Shown here piece after piece: positions 25,354 through 33,436 of a stretch of 64,000 nucleotides of DNA. This DNA is from Streptomyces sp. NBC_00306 (lineage in GTDB: Bacteria; Actinomycetota; Actinomycetes; Streptomycetales; Streptomycetaceae). The position numbers and the translations under genes were made by a program. The notes below the pieces were generated by a model. That model saw nothing but the letters and a program-made list of their open reading frames with translations. It was not told where the DNA came from and made no database searches. The stretch lies in NCBI RefSeq assembly GCF_036169555.1, contig NZ_CP108032.1, positions 5,456,001-5,520,000 of the forward strand, given 5' to 3'. Position 1 is the stretch's first letter. Every line of letters starts with the position of its first letter.

Positions 25354-26297
25354 GCGAGGCGGCCACGGGCAAGGCCCTCCCGCGCACCACCGAAGCGCAC
25401 GAGAGCGTCGCGCCCCGGCCCGGACGGCGTCAGGGGCGGCGGCGCGAGGCTCTCGTGGGCTTCGCGTTCATCGCCCCGATGCTGGTGCTGTTCATCGTCT
25501 TCCGGTTCGGGCCGACGATCGGCGCCGCCTTCCTCTCGCTCACCGACTACCGGCTCAGCGGCGAGTGGGAGTTCATCGGCGCCCGGAACTACACCCGGCT
25601 GTTCGGCGACGCCCTGTTCTGGGAGAGCCTCGGCGTCACCGCGATCTACACCGCGGTCTACGTCCCGATGACGGTGCTCCTCGCCCTCGGCACGGCCGTG
25701 CTGCTGCACCGCACGGTCTGGATGCGGGGCTTCTTCCGCGGGGTGTTCTTCCTGCCGTACGTCACCAGCATCGTGCTGGCCGCCGTCATCTGGAAGTGGA
25801 TCTACGAGGTCGACGACGGCCTGCTGAACGCCGCGCTCGGCGCAATCTCACTGGGACCCGTGGACTTCCTCGGCGACGATAACCTCGTCCTGCCCTCCAT
25901 CGCCGCCACGGCGGCCTGGAAGGGCTTCGGTTACACCATGCTGATCCTGCTGGCCGGGCTCCAGTCCATCCCCCGTGAGGTGACCGAGGCGGCCACCGTC
26001 GACGGCGCGAGCGCCTGGCAGCGCTTCCGCTGGGTGACGCTGCCGATGCTGCGGCCGGTGCTGTTCTTCGTCCTCGTCATCGAGGCGATCCAGGCCTTCC
26101 AGGTCTTCGACGCGATGTACGTGATGACCGGCGGCGGCCCCGTCCGCGCCAGCTACTCGCTCGTCTACTTTCTCTACGACTCGGGCTTCAAGTACTTCGA
26201 CTTCGGCTACGCCAGCGCGGTCGGCCTGATGCTCTTCGTCGTGGTCCTGGTCTTCTCGCTCATCCAGCGCCGGCTCATCGGCAGAGAGGTGGACTGA
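25350..26297 (+). CDS. ABC transporter permease (MalF-type)
   Basis: Inner-membrane permease, 315 aa, with about six transmembrane helices. The cytoplasmic EAA loop reads EAATVDGASAWQRFRWVTLPMLRP, the site that docks the ATPase. A soluble, basic N-terminal tail of about 35 residues precedes the first helix (AFIAPMLVLFIVF). TTG at 25350 overlaps the TGA of the binding-protein gene. It pairs with the next permease to form the channel. No ATPase gene is in the window; Streptomyces importers of this class commonly share the multitask ATPase MsiK. Confidence 0.92.
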   Translation: MSEAATGKALPRTTEAHESVAPRPGRRQGRRREALVGFAFIAPMLVLFIVFRFGPTIGAAFLSLTDYRLSGEWEFIGARNYTRLFGDALFWESLGVTAIYTAVYVPMTVLLALGTAVLLHRTVWMRGFFRGVFFLPYVTSIVLAAVIWKWIYEVDDGLLNAALGAISLGPVDFLGDDNLVLPSIAATAAWKGFGYTMLILLAGLQSIPREVTEAATVDGASAWQRFRWVTLPMLRPVLFFVLVIEAIQAFQVFDAMYVMTGGGPVRASYSLVYFLYDSGFKYFDFGYASAVGLMLFVVVLVFSLIQRRLIGREVD

Positions 26298-27100
26298 TGG
26301 GCCGCCTGAGACTGCCCGTGCTGCTGGTCCTGGTCGCCTTCGTCACCATGGCGCCCTTCGCGGTCATGGTGCTCGTCGCGTTCGCCCCGCCGGAGGGCTC
26401 GACGCTGCCCGGGGCCCTGGACATCACCCGCGCCACCTGGCAGAACTTCACCGACGTCCTGGAGGGTGCCGACGTCACCCAGTGGGCGGTGAACTCGCTG
26501 ATCTACTCACTCGTGTCGGTCGTGCTCATCCTGCTGTTCTCGTCGATGGCCGGGTACGCCTTCGCCAAGAAGCGCTTCCCCGGCCGCGAGGTGCTGTTCT
26601 GGGCGTTCCTGGCCACCCTGATGGTGCCGTTCCAGGCGACGCTGATCCCGTACTACATCCTGGTGTCGAAGATGGGCGGGGTGGACACCTACTGGGGACT
26701 GATCGTGCCGACGCTCGCGAACTCCCAGGCGGTGTTCCTGATGCGGCAGTTCATGTACCAGCTGCCCGACGAGCTGTTCGAGGCCGCGAAGATCGACGGG
26801 GCGTCGGAGTGGCGCATCTACACCACCATCGTGATCCCGCTGATCCGGCCGATCCTCGCCACCCTCGGTGTCTTCGTCTTCCTGTGGCACTGGAACGACT
26901 TCCTCTGGCCTCTCGTCATCGGCCAGTCCTCGGACATGCGCACCCTCACGGTGGGGCTCGCCACGCTCGCCGGCCAGGACGTCACCATCAACCAGATCAT
27001 GGCCGGAGCGACGATCACGGTGATCCCCTGTCTGCTCGTCTTCGGGCTGCTCCAGCGCTATCTGACGGACTCGATCGCCACCTCCGGCCTCAAGTCGTGA
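26297..27100 (+). CDS. ABC transporter permease (MalG-type)
   Basis: Second channel subunit, 267 aa, six predicted helices. The EAA loop is EAAKIDGASEWRIYTTIVIPLIRP. Other MalG-type landmarks are MAGYAFAKKRFPGR and the C-terminal GLLQRYLTDSIATSGLKS. The start overlaps the previous stop (TGATG), and the stop overlaps the next start (GTGA), so production is coupled to the partner permease and to the metabolic genes that follow. Confidence 0.92.
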   Translation: MGRLRLPVLLVLVAFVTMAPFAVMVLVAFAPPEGSTLPGALDITRATWQNFTDVLEGADVTQWAVNSLIYSLVSVVLILLFSSMAGYAFAKKRFPGREVLFWAFLATLMVPFQATLIPYYILVSKMGGVDTYWGLIVPTLANSQAVFLMRQFMYQLPDELFEAAKIDGASEWRIYTTIVIPLIRPILATLGVFVFLWHWNDFLWPLVIGQSSDMRTLTVGLATLAGQDVTINQIMAGATITVIPCLLVFGLLQRYLTDSIATSGLKS

Positions 27101-27798
27101 CCGTCATCGACATCAACCGGATGCTCGGTCCGCTGCCGTACGACGAGGTGGCGAGCCGGGAACCGGAGGGACTGGCCGCGGAGCTCGACCGTCTGCACAT
27201 CGACAGCGCTTGTGTGGTGCACACGCACGCCGTGTACGGCGACCCCCGGGACGGCAACGCTTCTCTTTCGGCGGTGAAGGGGCCGCGACTGCGGCCGGTG
27301 CCCGTGCTGATCCCCGGCCCGCTCGGCACCGGGGACGTTCCCGCCGGGCGGCTGGTGCGGCTGTGCCCCGGCGAACACCGCTGGTCCCTCACCGGCGAGC
27401 ACTCCCTCGTGCTCGCGGCGGAACTGGCGGGCAGGCGCGCCACCGTCCTGCTCGCCTGGGAGACGGTGAGCGCCGCCGAGGTGCGGCGGTTCGCCGACGC
27501 GTGCCCGACCCTGCGGATCGTCCTCACCGGCACCGGCTACCGCAGCCTGCGGGAGCTCGCCGAACTCATGGACGTCCACGAGGAGCTGTCCGTGGACACC
27601 TCCACCCTCGCCGGGCACCTTCAGGTCGAATGGTTCGCCGCGCGCTACGGCGCCCGGCGCGTCCTCTTCGGCACGGGCGCCCCGGTCACCGACGACGCCG
27701 GACCGCGCTACCAACTGGACACCCTGGACCTGCCGAAGACCGACACGGCCCTCATCGCCGGCGGCAACGCCCTGCGGCTGCTGGGCGAGCACCCGTGA
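27097..27798 (+). CDS. amidohydrolase-2-like protein lacking the metal ligands (triad A, degenerate member)
   Basis: Protein of 233 aa with the amidohydrolase-2 barrel outline but without its catalytic residues. The N-terminal DxHxHxG metal motif is DINRMLG. The later His positions are VLLAWETV and RIVLTGTG, and the final Asp (FGSD) is FGTG in RRVLFGTGAPV. The C-terminal pattern NALRLLG is still family-like. Catalysis by the usual metal mechanism is therefore unlikely. It may be a structural or regulatory partner of the intact paralogue encoded directly downstream (GTGA overlaps on both sides). An equivalent degenerate paralogue exists in triad B (32684-33436). Confidence 0.78.
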   Translation: MTVIDINRMLGPLPYDEVASREPEGLAAELDRLHIDSACVVHTHAVYGDPRDGNASLSAVKGPRLRPVPVLIPGPLGTGDVPAGRLVRLCPGEHRWSLTGEHSLVLAAELAGRRATVLLAWETVSAAEVRRFADACPTLRIVLTGTGYRSLRELAELMDVHEELSVDTSTLAGHLQVEWFAARYGARRVLFGTGAPVTDDAGPRYQLDTLDLPKTDTALIAGGNALRLLGEHP

Positions 27799-28547
27799 GC
27801 GTGATCGACGCGCACGGCCACCTCGGCCGGTGGCCCGCGTTCGCCGTCACTGACGGCTCCGCGCGGAGCCTGCTGGCCGTGATGGACCGCTGCGGCGTCA
27901 CCACCGCCTGTGTCTCGCACCTCCTCGCGGTGGGCCCCGACGCCCGTGCCGGCAACGCCCTCCTGCTCGCGGAACTCGCCCGCCACCCCGGCCGCCTGCT
28001 CGGCTACGCCGTCTTCAACCCGCACGACCCCGAAGCCCCCGAGCGGCTGCGGGACCTGCTCGAAGCCCCCGGCGTCATCGGCGTCAAGCTCCACCCCGAG
28101 GTCCACGAACTCCCGCTCGACCACGCCGCGTACGCGCCTGCCTTCGAGATCGCCGCCGGGCGCGGGCGCATCGTCCTCGCGCACAGTCAGTACCGCTCCG
28201 CCTGGTCCGACCCTGCCCGGTTCGCGGCCGTCGCACCCCGCTACCCGGAACTGCCCCTGCTGATGGGCCACTCGGGCCTGTGGACCGACGGCTTCGCGCC
28301 CGCCGCCGAAGCGGCCGCCCGCTGCCCGAGCATCGTCCTGGAGACCTGCGGCTCCCGGATGACCGCACGCCATCTCGTCCGGCTGGTCGCCGAGGCGGGC
28401 GCCGAACGCATCGCCTTCGGCTCCGACGCCGTCTTCCTCGATCTGCGCGTAGGACTCGGGCGCGTACTGCTCGCCGGCCTCGCGGCCGCCGACCGGCAGC
28501 AGATCCTGCACGGCACGATGAACCGGCTGCTCCAGGGGCTGCGATGA
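27795..28547 (+). CDS. amidohydrolase-2 family metal-dependent hydrolase (triad A, intact member)
   Basis: TIM-barrel hydrolase, 250 aa, with the full ligand set visible: VIDAHGHLG (HxH), GVKLHPEVHE, IVLAHSQYR (His), LLMGHSGLW (His) and IAFGSDAVF (Asp). Relatives hydrolyse lactones, amides or decarboxylate aromatic acids. In this context (importer, enolase-superfamily and DapA-family enzymes) a sugar lactonase is an attractive inference. GTG at 27795 overlaps the stop of the degenerate paralogue, and the stop overlaps the aminotransferase start (ATGA). The closest relative in the window is 31929-32684. Confidence 0.85.
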   Translation: MSVIDAHGHLGRWPAFAVTDGSARSLLAVMDRCGVTTACVSHLLAVGPDARAGNALLLAELARHPGRLLGYAVFNPHDPEAPERLRDLLEAPGVIGVKLHPEVHELPLDHAAYAPAFEIAAGRGRIVLAHSQYRSAWSDPARFAAVAPRYPELPLLMGHSGLWTDGFAPAAEAAARCPSIVLETCGSRMTARHLVRLVAEAGAERIAFGSDAVFLDLRVGLGRVLLAGLAAADRQQILHGTMNRLLQGLR

Positions 28548-29722
28548 CACCCGTACGCACCGAGGGCTGGCCGCAGTGGCCACCGCCGGCCACCGACGAG
28601 CAGCGCGAACGGCTGATGCGGGTCCTCGACGGCGGCCGCTGGGGAGCGACCGCGGGCCACGGCGACGACTCCCTGGTGGCGCGGTTCGCGGCGGATTTCG
28701 CCGCCGGTGTCGGCGCCGCCCACGGGGTCTGCACGGTGAACGGGACCGTGGCGCTCTTCCTCGCGCTGCGGGCCCTCGGCGTACGGCCCGGGGACGAAGT
28801 GATCGTGCCCGCCTACACGTTCGTGGCCACGGCCACAGCCGTCGTCCTCGCCGGGGCGGCGCCCGTCGTCGCCGATGTCACCGACACCCTGCACCTCGAT
28901 CCGTCGTCCCTGGCAGGGCTGGCCGGCCCGCGGACCAGGGCCGTCGTGCCGGTGCACCTGGCCGGCGCACCCGCGGACACCGAGGCGCTGAGGGCCGCCG
29001 CCGAGCACCACGGTCTCGCCGTGGTGGAGGACGCGGCCCAGGCCCACGGCGCCCGTCGGCACGGACGCCCCGCGGGGACGCTCGGCGACGCGGCCTGCTT
29101 CAGCTTTCAGTCAAGCAAGGCGATGACCGCGGGGGAGGGCGGCATCGTCGTCACCGACGACCGCCGGGTGTACGAACGCCTCTGGGCGCTGCACAACGTC
29201 GGACGCCGTGCCGACGACGGTTGGTACGAACACCCGGAGCTGGGCTGGAACCTGCGGATGACGGAGTTCCAGGCGGCCGTCCTCGGCCCCCAGCTCCCGC
29301 TGCTGGAGGGCCAGATCGACCATCGCGAGGCCCGGGCGGCCACGCTCGCCCGGGCGCTGGACGACGTCGAAGGACTCTCGCCCCTGCCCGAGCCCGCCGG
29401 GACGACGCGGCACACCCGGCACCTGGCCCTGCTGCGCTACGAGGCGGCCGCGTTCGGCGGCCACCCCAAGGCGGTCTTCCTGGCCGCGATGAACGCCGAG
29501 GGAGTGCCGCTGGACACCGGGTACCGCTCCCTCACCCGGGAGCCCTCCCTGACCCCCTACGCCGTGCGGACCCGTCCCTGCCCGGTCGCCGAGGCGGCCG
29601 AGGACTCGGTGGTCTGGGTGCGTCAGCCGATGCTGATGGCGGACGACGCGGCCATGGCGGACATCGCACAGGCCGCGCTGGTGGTCCAGCACGCCTTCAG
29701 ACGACGGCCGCTCAGGCATTGA
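28544..29722 (+). CDS. DegT/DnrJ/EryC1/StrS-family PLP aminotransferase (triad A)
   Basis: PLP-dependent sugar-type aminotransferase, 392 aa, fold type I. The Schiff-base lysine is Lys192 in SFQSSKAMTAGEGG. Other family marks are VNGTVALFLALRALGVRPGDEVIVPAYTFVATATAV, VVEDAAQAHGA and GWNLRMTEFQAAV. Members transfer an amino group to or from keto-sugars or keto-cyclitols (for example StrS-type scyllo-inosose aminotransferase). With an importer in the same operon, the catabolic direction (deamination) is as likely as synthesis. Last gene of the operon starting at 24091; converges with the oxidoreductase gene 21 bases away. Confidence 0.9.
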   Translation: MTPVRTEGWPQWPPPATDEQRERLMRVLDGGRWGATAGHGDDSLVARFAADFAAGVGAAHGVCTVNGTVALFLALRALGVRPGDEVIVPAYTFVATATAVVLAGAAPVVADVTDTLHLDPSSLAGLAGPRTRAVVPVHLAGAPADTEALRAAAEHHGLAVVEDAAQAHGARRHGRPAGTLGDAACFSFQSSKAMTAGEGGIVVTDDRRVYERLWALHNVGRRADDGWYEHPELGWNLRMTEFQAAVLGPQLPLLEGQIDHREARAATLARALDDVEGLSPLPEPAGTTRHTRHLALLRYEAAAFGGHPKAVFLAAMNAEGVPLDTGYRSLTREPSLTPYAVRTRPCPVAEAAEDSVVWVRQPMLMADDAAMADIAQAALVVQHAFRRRPLRH

Positions 29723-29743
29723 GCCGGGTGTGCACCGAGGCGC

Positions 29744-30742
29744 TCAGGCGTTGAGCCGCGGGAGCACCTCGGTGCCGAACGCCTCGATCGCGCCCAGCGC
29801 GTCCTTCTGCGGCATCCCCGGCGGCTGGATGCGCAGCACCACCCCGTCCGCGCCCATCTCGCCGTACGCCCCCAGCCGCTGCACGCACTGCTCCACCGAG
29901 CCGATCACCGAACGGGCCTCGATGTCGTCCCACTGCTGGGCGTAGCGCGCCGCGTCCGCCGAGGTGCGCTTCCAGTCGCCGTACGCGTCGTACAGCTCCC
30001 GCAGCGGCGCCTCGAGAGCCCCGCGGGCCTGCTGCGAGGTGGCCGCGGCGAAACCCTCGCGGCAGACGATGACCTCGGAGCCCAGGCTCGCCGCACCGCG
30101 CGGGTACGAGCGGTACTCCGCGATCTTCTCGGGCAGTTCGGAGTCCAGTTCGTTGAAGGACGTCGTCCAGCCGTCGCACATCCGGGCCGTGCGCTCCAGA
30201 ACCGCCGAGACCCGACCGCCGTTCCAGATCCGCGGGCGCGGCGACTGCACCGGCCGCGGGGACAGGAACGCCTTGTCGAGCGAGGTCCAGCGGCCTTCGT
30301 GGCTGACCTCGTCCTCGGTCCACAGCCGGGTCACCAGTTCCAGGCTCTCCTCGAACCGGGAGACACGCTCGCCCGGCCGGGTGCCGTACAGCGCGAACTC
30401 CTCCGGCCGGTAGCCGAGGACGAATCCGGCCGTGAGCCGCCCGCCCGAGAGCACGTCGATGTGCGCCAGCGTCTCGGCGAGCCACACGGGCTGGTAGACG
30501 GGCGCGATGAGCCCCGCGGTGGCGAGCCCGATCCGCTCGGTGTGCGCGGCGAGATACGCCAGTGAGGTGACGGCCTCGTGGTATCCGGGCCGGTGCAGAT
30601 GGCGCTCGCCGAGCACCACCCAGTCGAAACCCGCCTGCTCGGCCAGCCGGACCTGCTCCACCGCATCGGCGAGCCGGGGCCGGTCCGCCTGGTCCGCGTA
30701 GAGATTGACGTACAGACCGAGACGCATGGGGCGCTGGGACAT
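29744..30742 (-). CDS. LLM-class flavin-dependent oxidoreductase
   Basis: Luciferase-like (LLM) barrel oxidoreductase, 332 aa, using FMN or F420. The N-terminus RLGLYVNLYADQ, the segment FDWVVLGERHLHRPGYHEAVTSLAYLAAHTERIGLATAGL and SGGRLTAGFVLGYRPEEFALYG are typical. In this cluster an F420-dependent sugar dehydrogenase (as in the F420-glucose-6-phosphate dehydrogenase group) or a monooxygenase are both possible. The start at 30742 follows AAAGG. A far longer frame to 31708 overlaps the DapA-like gene and was rejected. It is divergent from the DapA-like gene with operator site 2 in between. Confidence 0.87.
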   Translation of the reverse strand: MSQRPMRLGLYVNLYADQADRPRLADAVEQVRLAEQAGFDWVVLGERHLHRPGYHEAVTSLAYLAAHTERIGLATAGLIAPVYQPVWLAETLAHIDVLSGGRLTAGFVLGYRPEEFALYGTRPGERVSRFEESLELVTRLWTEDEVSHEGRWTSLDKAFLSPRPVQSPRPRIWNGGRVSAVLERTARMCDGWTTSFNELDSELPEKIAEYRSYPRGAASLGSEVIVCREGFAAATSQQARGALEAPLRELYDAYGDWKRTSADAARYAQQWDDIEARSVIGSVEQCVQRLGAYGEMGADGVVLRIQPPGMPQKDALGAIEAFGTEVLPRLNA

Positions 30743-30756
30743 TCTGGCTCGCCTTT

Positions 30757-30780
30757 CCTTTACGGTCCGGGCCGTAAAGG
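30757..30780. promoter_or_regulatory. cluster operator site 2 (CCTTTACGG-N6-CCGTAAAGG)
   Basis: A perfect 9-bp inverted repeat with TCCGGG centre lies between the divergent LLM oxidoreductase and DapA-like genes, 15 bases before the former. The core TTACGGTCCGGGCCGTAA differs from site 4 at one position. One site can serve both divergent promoters. Confidence 0.8.
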
Positions 30781-30823
30781 CTAGCGTGTCGGGAACGACC
30801 GCAACAGACGGGAGAGACCGCCC

Positions 30824-31792
30824 ATGTCTGCGACCCAGACCCTGGTGCGCGGACTGCGCGGCACCGTGGTGCCGGCAGTGGCGACACCCATGGATCCCCG
30901 GGGAGTCGTGGACCTCGGTGCGCTGCGCGGCTACGCGGAGCGGATCGCGGCCGCACGCATCGGAGGCGTCGCCGTCTGGGCGCACACCGGCCGCGGTCTG
31001 TATCTCTCCGAACCGGACCGCGCGGACGTCCTGCGCGTCTGGCGGGAGACGGTCGACGGACCGATCGTGGCAGGCGTGGGGGTGCCACGATCGGTCCGCG
31101 CCACCACCCTTCGGGAGGCGTGGGACGCCACCGTCACCATGGCCGTGCAGGCGGCCGGACTGGGCGCCGACGCGGTCATGGTCTATCCGCTGGCACAGTT
31201 CGCCGAACGCCCCGAGGGCGAGCGGGAGGCGGTACGCCTGCACGAGCGGGTGGCCGAGGCCTGCGGGCTGCCCGTGCTCGGCTTCTTCCTCCACGGCGAG
31301 GCCGGGGGCTACCCCTATCCGCCGTCCCTGATCCGCCGGCTGCTGGCCCTCCCGTCGGCCGTCGGCGTCAAGCTCGCCACCCTGGACCGCGCGATGGCCT
31401 GCCAGGACGCGATCCGCGCGGCCGAGGGCAGCGGAAAGCTCGTCGTGACCGGCGAGGACCGGATGTTCGGCCCGTCCCTGATGTGGGGCGCCGACTCGGC
31501 CCTGGTCGGCATCGCCGCGGCGCGCGTGGGTCTGACGACCGCGGTCCTGGACGCCTGGACGGCGGGCGACCACACCGCGTTCGTCCGCGCGTCGGGCCGC
31601 CTCGACCGTTTCGCCGAGGCCACGTTCACCGCCCCGATCGAGGGCTATGTGCAGCGGATGCTGTGGGCGGCGGTGTGGGAGGGCCTGCTCCCCGAGTCGG
31701 CGGCGCACGACCCGTACGGGCCGCGGCTGCCGGAGTCGGAGCGGACGGCGGTCATCAGGTGCCTGGAGTCCCTCTCGGAGGAGAAGGACTGA
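30824..31792 (+). CDS. dihydrodipicolinate synthase (DapA) family lyase/aldolase
   Basis: Class I aldolase-fold enzyme, 322 aa. The Schiff-base lysine is in SAVGVKLATLDRA, and the conserved tyrosine is in AVMVYPLAQF. The N-terminal RGLRGTVVPAVATPMDPRGVVDLGALRGYAERI is family-typical. The true DapA motifs for aspartate semialdehyde are not kept, so a 2-keto-3-deoxy-sugar-acid aldolase or dehydratase is more likely than lysine synthesis. This would sit logically after the enolase-superfamily dehydratase/isomerase at 35966. The start at 30824 follows GGGAGAG. It ends before a small tandem duplication at 31825. Confidence 0.88.
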   Translation: MSATQTLVRGLRGTVVPAVATPMDPRGVVDLGALRGYAERIAAARIGGVAVWAHTGRGLYLSEPDRADVLRVWRETVDGPIVAGVGVPRSVRATTLREAWDATVTMAVQAAGLGADAVMVYPLAQFAERPEGEREAVRLHERVAEACGLPVLGFFLHGEAGGYPYPPSLIRRLLALPSAVGVKLATLDRAMACQDAIRAAEGSGKLVVTGEDRMFGPSLMWGADSALVGIAAARVGLTTAVLDAWTAGDHTAFVRASGRLDRFAEATFTAPIEGYVQRMLWAAVWEGLLPESAAHDPYGPRLPESERTAVIRCLESLSEEKD

Positions 31793-31824
31793 GGGCTGTC
31801 CTCACCGCACCGCACCGCACCGAC

Positions 31825-31862
31825 CCTCGCCCGTTCGGTTGCACCTCGCCCGTTCGGTCGCA
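31825..31862. repeat. 19-bp tandem duplication at a convergent junction
   Basis: CCTCGCCCGTTCGGTTGCA at 31825-31843 is followed directly by a copy with one change at 31844-31862. CGCAC triplicates precede it near 31806-31821. The array lies between the convergent stops of the DapA-like gene (31792) and the amidohydrolase gene (31929). Confidence 0.65.
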
Positions 31863-31928
31863 CCCGGCCCCTGCCGGCCGCGCCGGCCCGGTCGGGCTGC
31901 CCAGCCCCGTCCAGCCGCACCCGCCCGG

Positions 31929-32684
31929 CTACCGCGCGGTGGCCACGGCCGGGCGCAGCTCCGGGAAGAGCGTCAGCGCGTTGCGCCACAGCACCATCTC
32001 CCGCTCCTCCTCCGAGAAGCCCGCATCCCGGATCACGCCCAGCGACCAGCACGGATCGATCAGCGTCGCGTCCGTGCCGAACAGCATCCGCTCCACCGGC
32101 ACCCCCGCCTCCCGCGCGTAGGCCACCCGTCCCGCGTCCGCCGCCGTACGGCAGTGCTCCAGATACAGCCGGTCGCAGCCCGCCGCCGCGTGCGCGGCCT
32201 CACGCCATGCGTCCCCGCCCGCATGACCCATGATCACCCGCAGTCCCGGGCGCTCCGCCAGGAGTTCGGGCAGCAGGGTCACCTCGCGGCCCCAGGTGTG
32301 CAGCAGCAGCGGTACGCCCGCGTCCGCGACCACGTCGAAGGCCTCCGCCATCTCACGGGTCCCCGGCAGCCGCCCCGGGTAGTGGGTGTGGATCTTCGCC
32401 CCGACGAACAGCCCGGTGCCCAGGCACCGCTTGAGGTCCGCCGCGCTCTCCTCGATCCGGTTCGGGTTCACCACCGCGTACCCCCGCAGCCGCGGCCGGG
32501 TCTCCAGGACCTCCCGCAGCGCCGCGTTCCCGGCGACCGCGTCGAGGACCACCGCCTCCGACGCCGACACCAGCTGGACGTCGATTCCGTAGCGGTCCAT
32601 CTGGCGCAGGTTGTTGTCCGCGTCGCCGCAGGTCAGATGGAACTGCCAGCGGCCCACATGCGCATGCACATCGATGATCGGCAT
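31929..32684 (-). CDS. amidohydrolase-2 family metal-dependent hydrolase (triad B, intact member)
   Basis: TIM-barrel hydrolase, 251 aa, last gene of triad B. Metal-site residues are intact: IIDVHAHVGRW (HxH), GAKIHTHYPG, VPLLLHTWG (His), LRVIMGHAGGD (His) and MLFGTDATL (Asp). It resembles the triad A enzyme at 27795 in length and motif spacing. It may act on a related substrate or the next intermediate, for example as a lactonase. ATG at 32684 overlaps the stop of the degenerate paralogue (TGATG), so the two products are made together. Confidence 0.86.
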   Translation of the reverse strand: MPIIDVHAHVGRWQFHLTCGDADNNLRQMDRYGIDVQLVSASEAVVLDAVAGNAALREVLETRPRLRGYAVVNPNRIEESAADLKRCLGTGLFVGAKIHTHYPGRLPGTREMAEAFDVVADAGVPLLLHTWGREVTLLPELLAERPGLRVIMGHAGGDAWREAAHAAAGCDRLYLEHCRTAADAGRVAYAREAGVPVERMLFGTDATLIDPCWSLGVIRDAGFSEEEREMVLWRNALTLFPELRPAVATAR

Positions 32685-33436
32685 CAGACGAGCAACTCCT
32701 CGATGTTCTTGGTGGAGATCGCGGCACGGTCGTCGTCGGAGATGTCCGCGTAGCGCAGCCGCAGCGTCAGGGGCGAGATGTCCATGAAGGGCGTGCGCGA
32801 GCCGAAGACCAGATGGCGGGAGCCCACCTGGTCGACGACGCGCTCGATCGAGTCGCAGCCGGACAGCAGACGCGTGGTGACCCGGAACCCCGGCTCGTCA
32901 CGGGCCATCAGCAGGAAGTCCGCCAGCAGATACGCGTGCAGATCCAGGAAGATCACCTCCGCGCCCCGGTCGGCGAGCGCCGGGCCGAAGCGGCGCGGGT
33001 CGCCGTCGTGCAGGAGCACCATCCCGCGCTCCAGGGCCAGCTTCACCACCCGCCGGTAGCCCGGGAAGCCGGGCTCGGCCGCCTGCTCGACGGTGAACAG
33101 CCGCAGGAACCGGACCCCGTCGGCGGCCAGTTCGTCCAGCCGCTCCTCTGCGGTGAGCGCGTCCCGGACGTCGACCGTGCCGACGGGCAGCAGCTCCGGG
33201 CAGTCCGCGAGATCGCGCACCGTCTCGGCGTTGCCCGCGCCGTCGTGGAAGAGGGGCCCCCGCGTGGAGAGCGCCAGCGCACCGGCGACGGGGGAGCGGT
33301 CCAGGATCGCGCGCACCTGCGCGAGCCCGAGGTCCCTCTCGTGCCGCGGCCAGGGCCCGTACAGCACATCCACGTCCCAGCCGATGTGCTCCGCCTGCGT
33401 CGGATGCAGCCACTCGTACGTCTGTGTCGCGCTCAT
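32684..33436 (-). CDS. amidohydrolase-2-like protein lacking the metal ligands (triad B, degenerate member)
   Basis: Protein of 250 aa with amidohydrolase-2 character but a broken active site. The DxHxHxG position reads DVDVLYGPW, and the terminal FGSD reads VFGSRTPF. One barrel His is kept (VLLHDGDPRRF). The C-terminal NIEELL resembles the family's NAxRLL end. It is the counterpart of 27097-27798 and likewise overlaps the gene for an intact enzyme and a DegT aminotransferase. I infer a non-catalytic partner or a repurposed enzyme. The start at 33436 follows GGTGGGAG and overlaps the aminotransferase stop. Confidence 0.75.
   Translation of the reverse strand: MSATQTYEWLHPTQAEHIGWDVDVLYGPWPRHERDLGLAQVRAILDRSPVAGALALSTRGPLFHDGAGNAETVRDLADCPELLPVGTVDVRDALTAEERLDELAADGVRFLRLFTVEQAAEPGFPGYRRVVKLALERGMVLLHDGDPRRFGPALADRGAEVIFLDLHAYLLADFLLMARDEPGFRVTTRLLSGCDSIERVVDQVGSRHLVFGSRTPFMDISPLTLRLRYADISDDDRAAISTKNIEELLV

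Noticed and set aside
29744..31708. 654-codon frame for the LLM oxidoreductase
   Set aside because: The first half is antisense to the DapA-family gene and has no domain; the family N-terminus begins at 30742.
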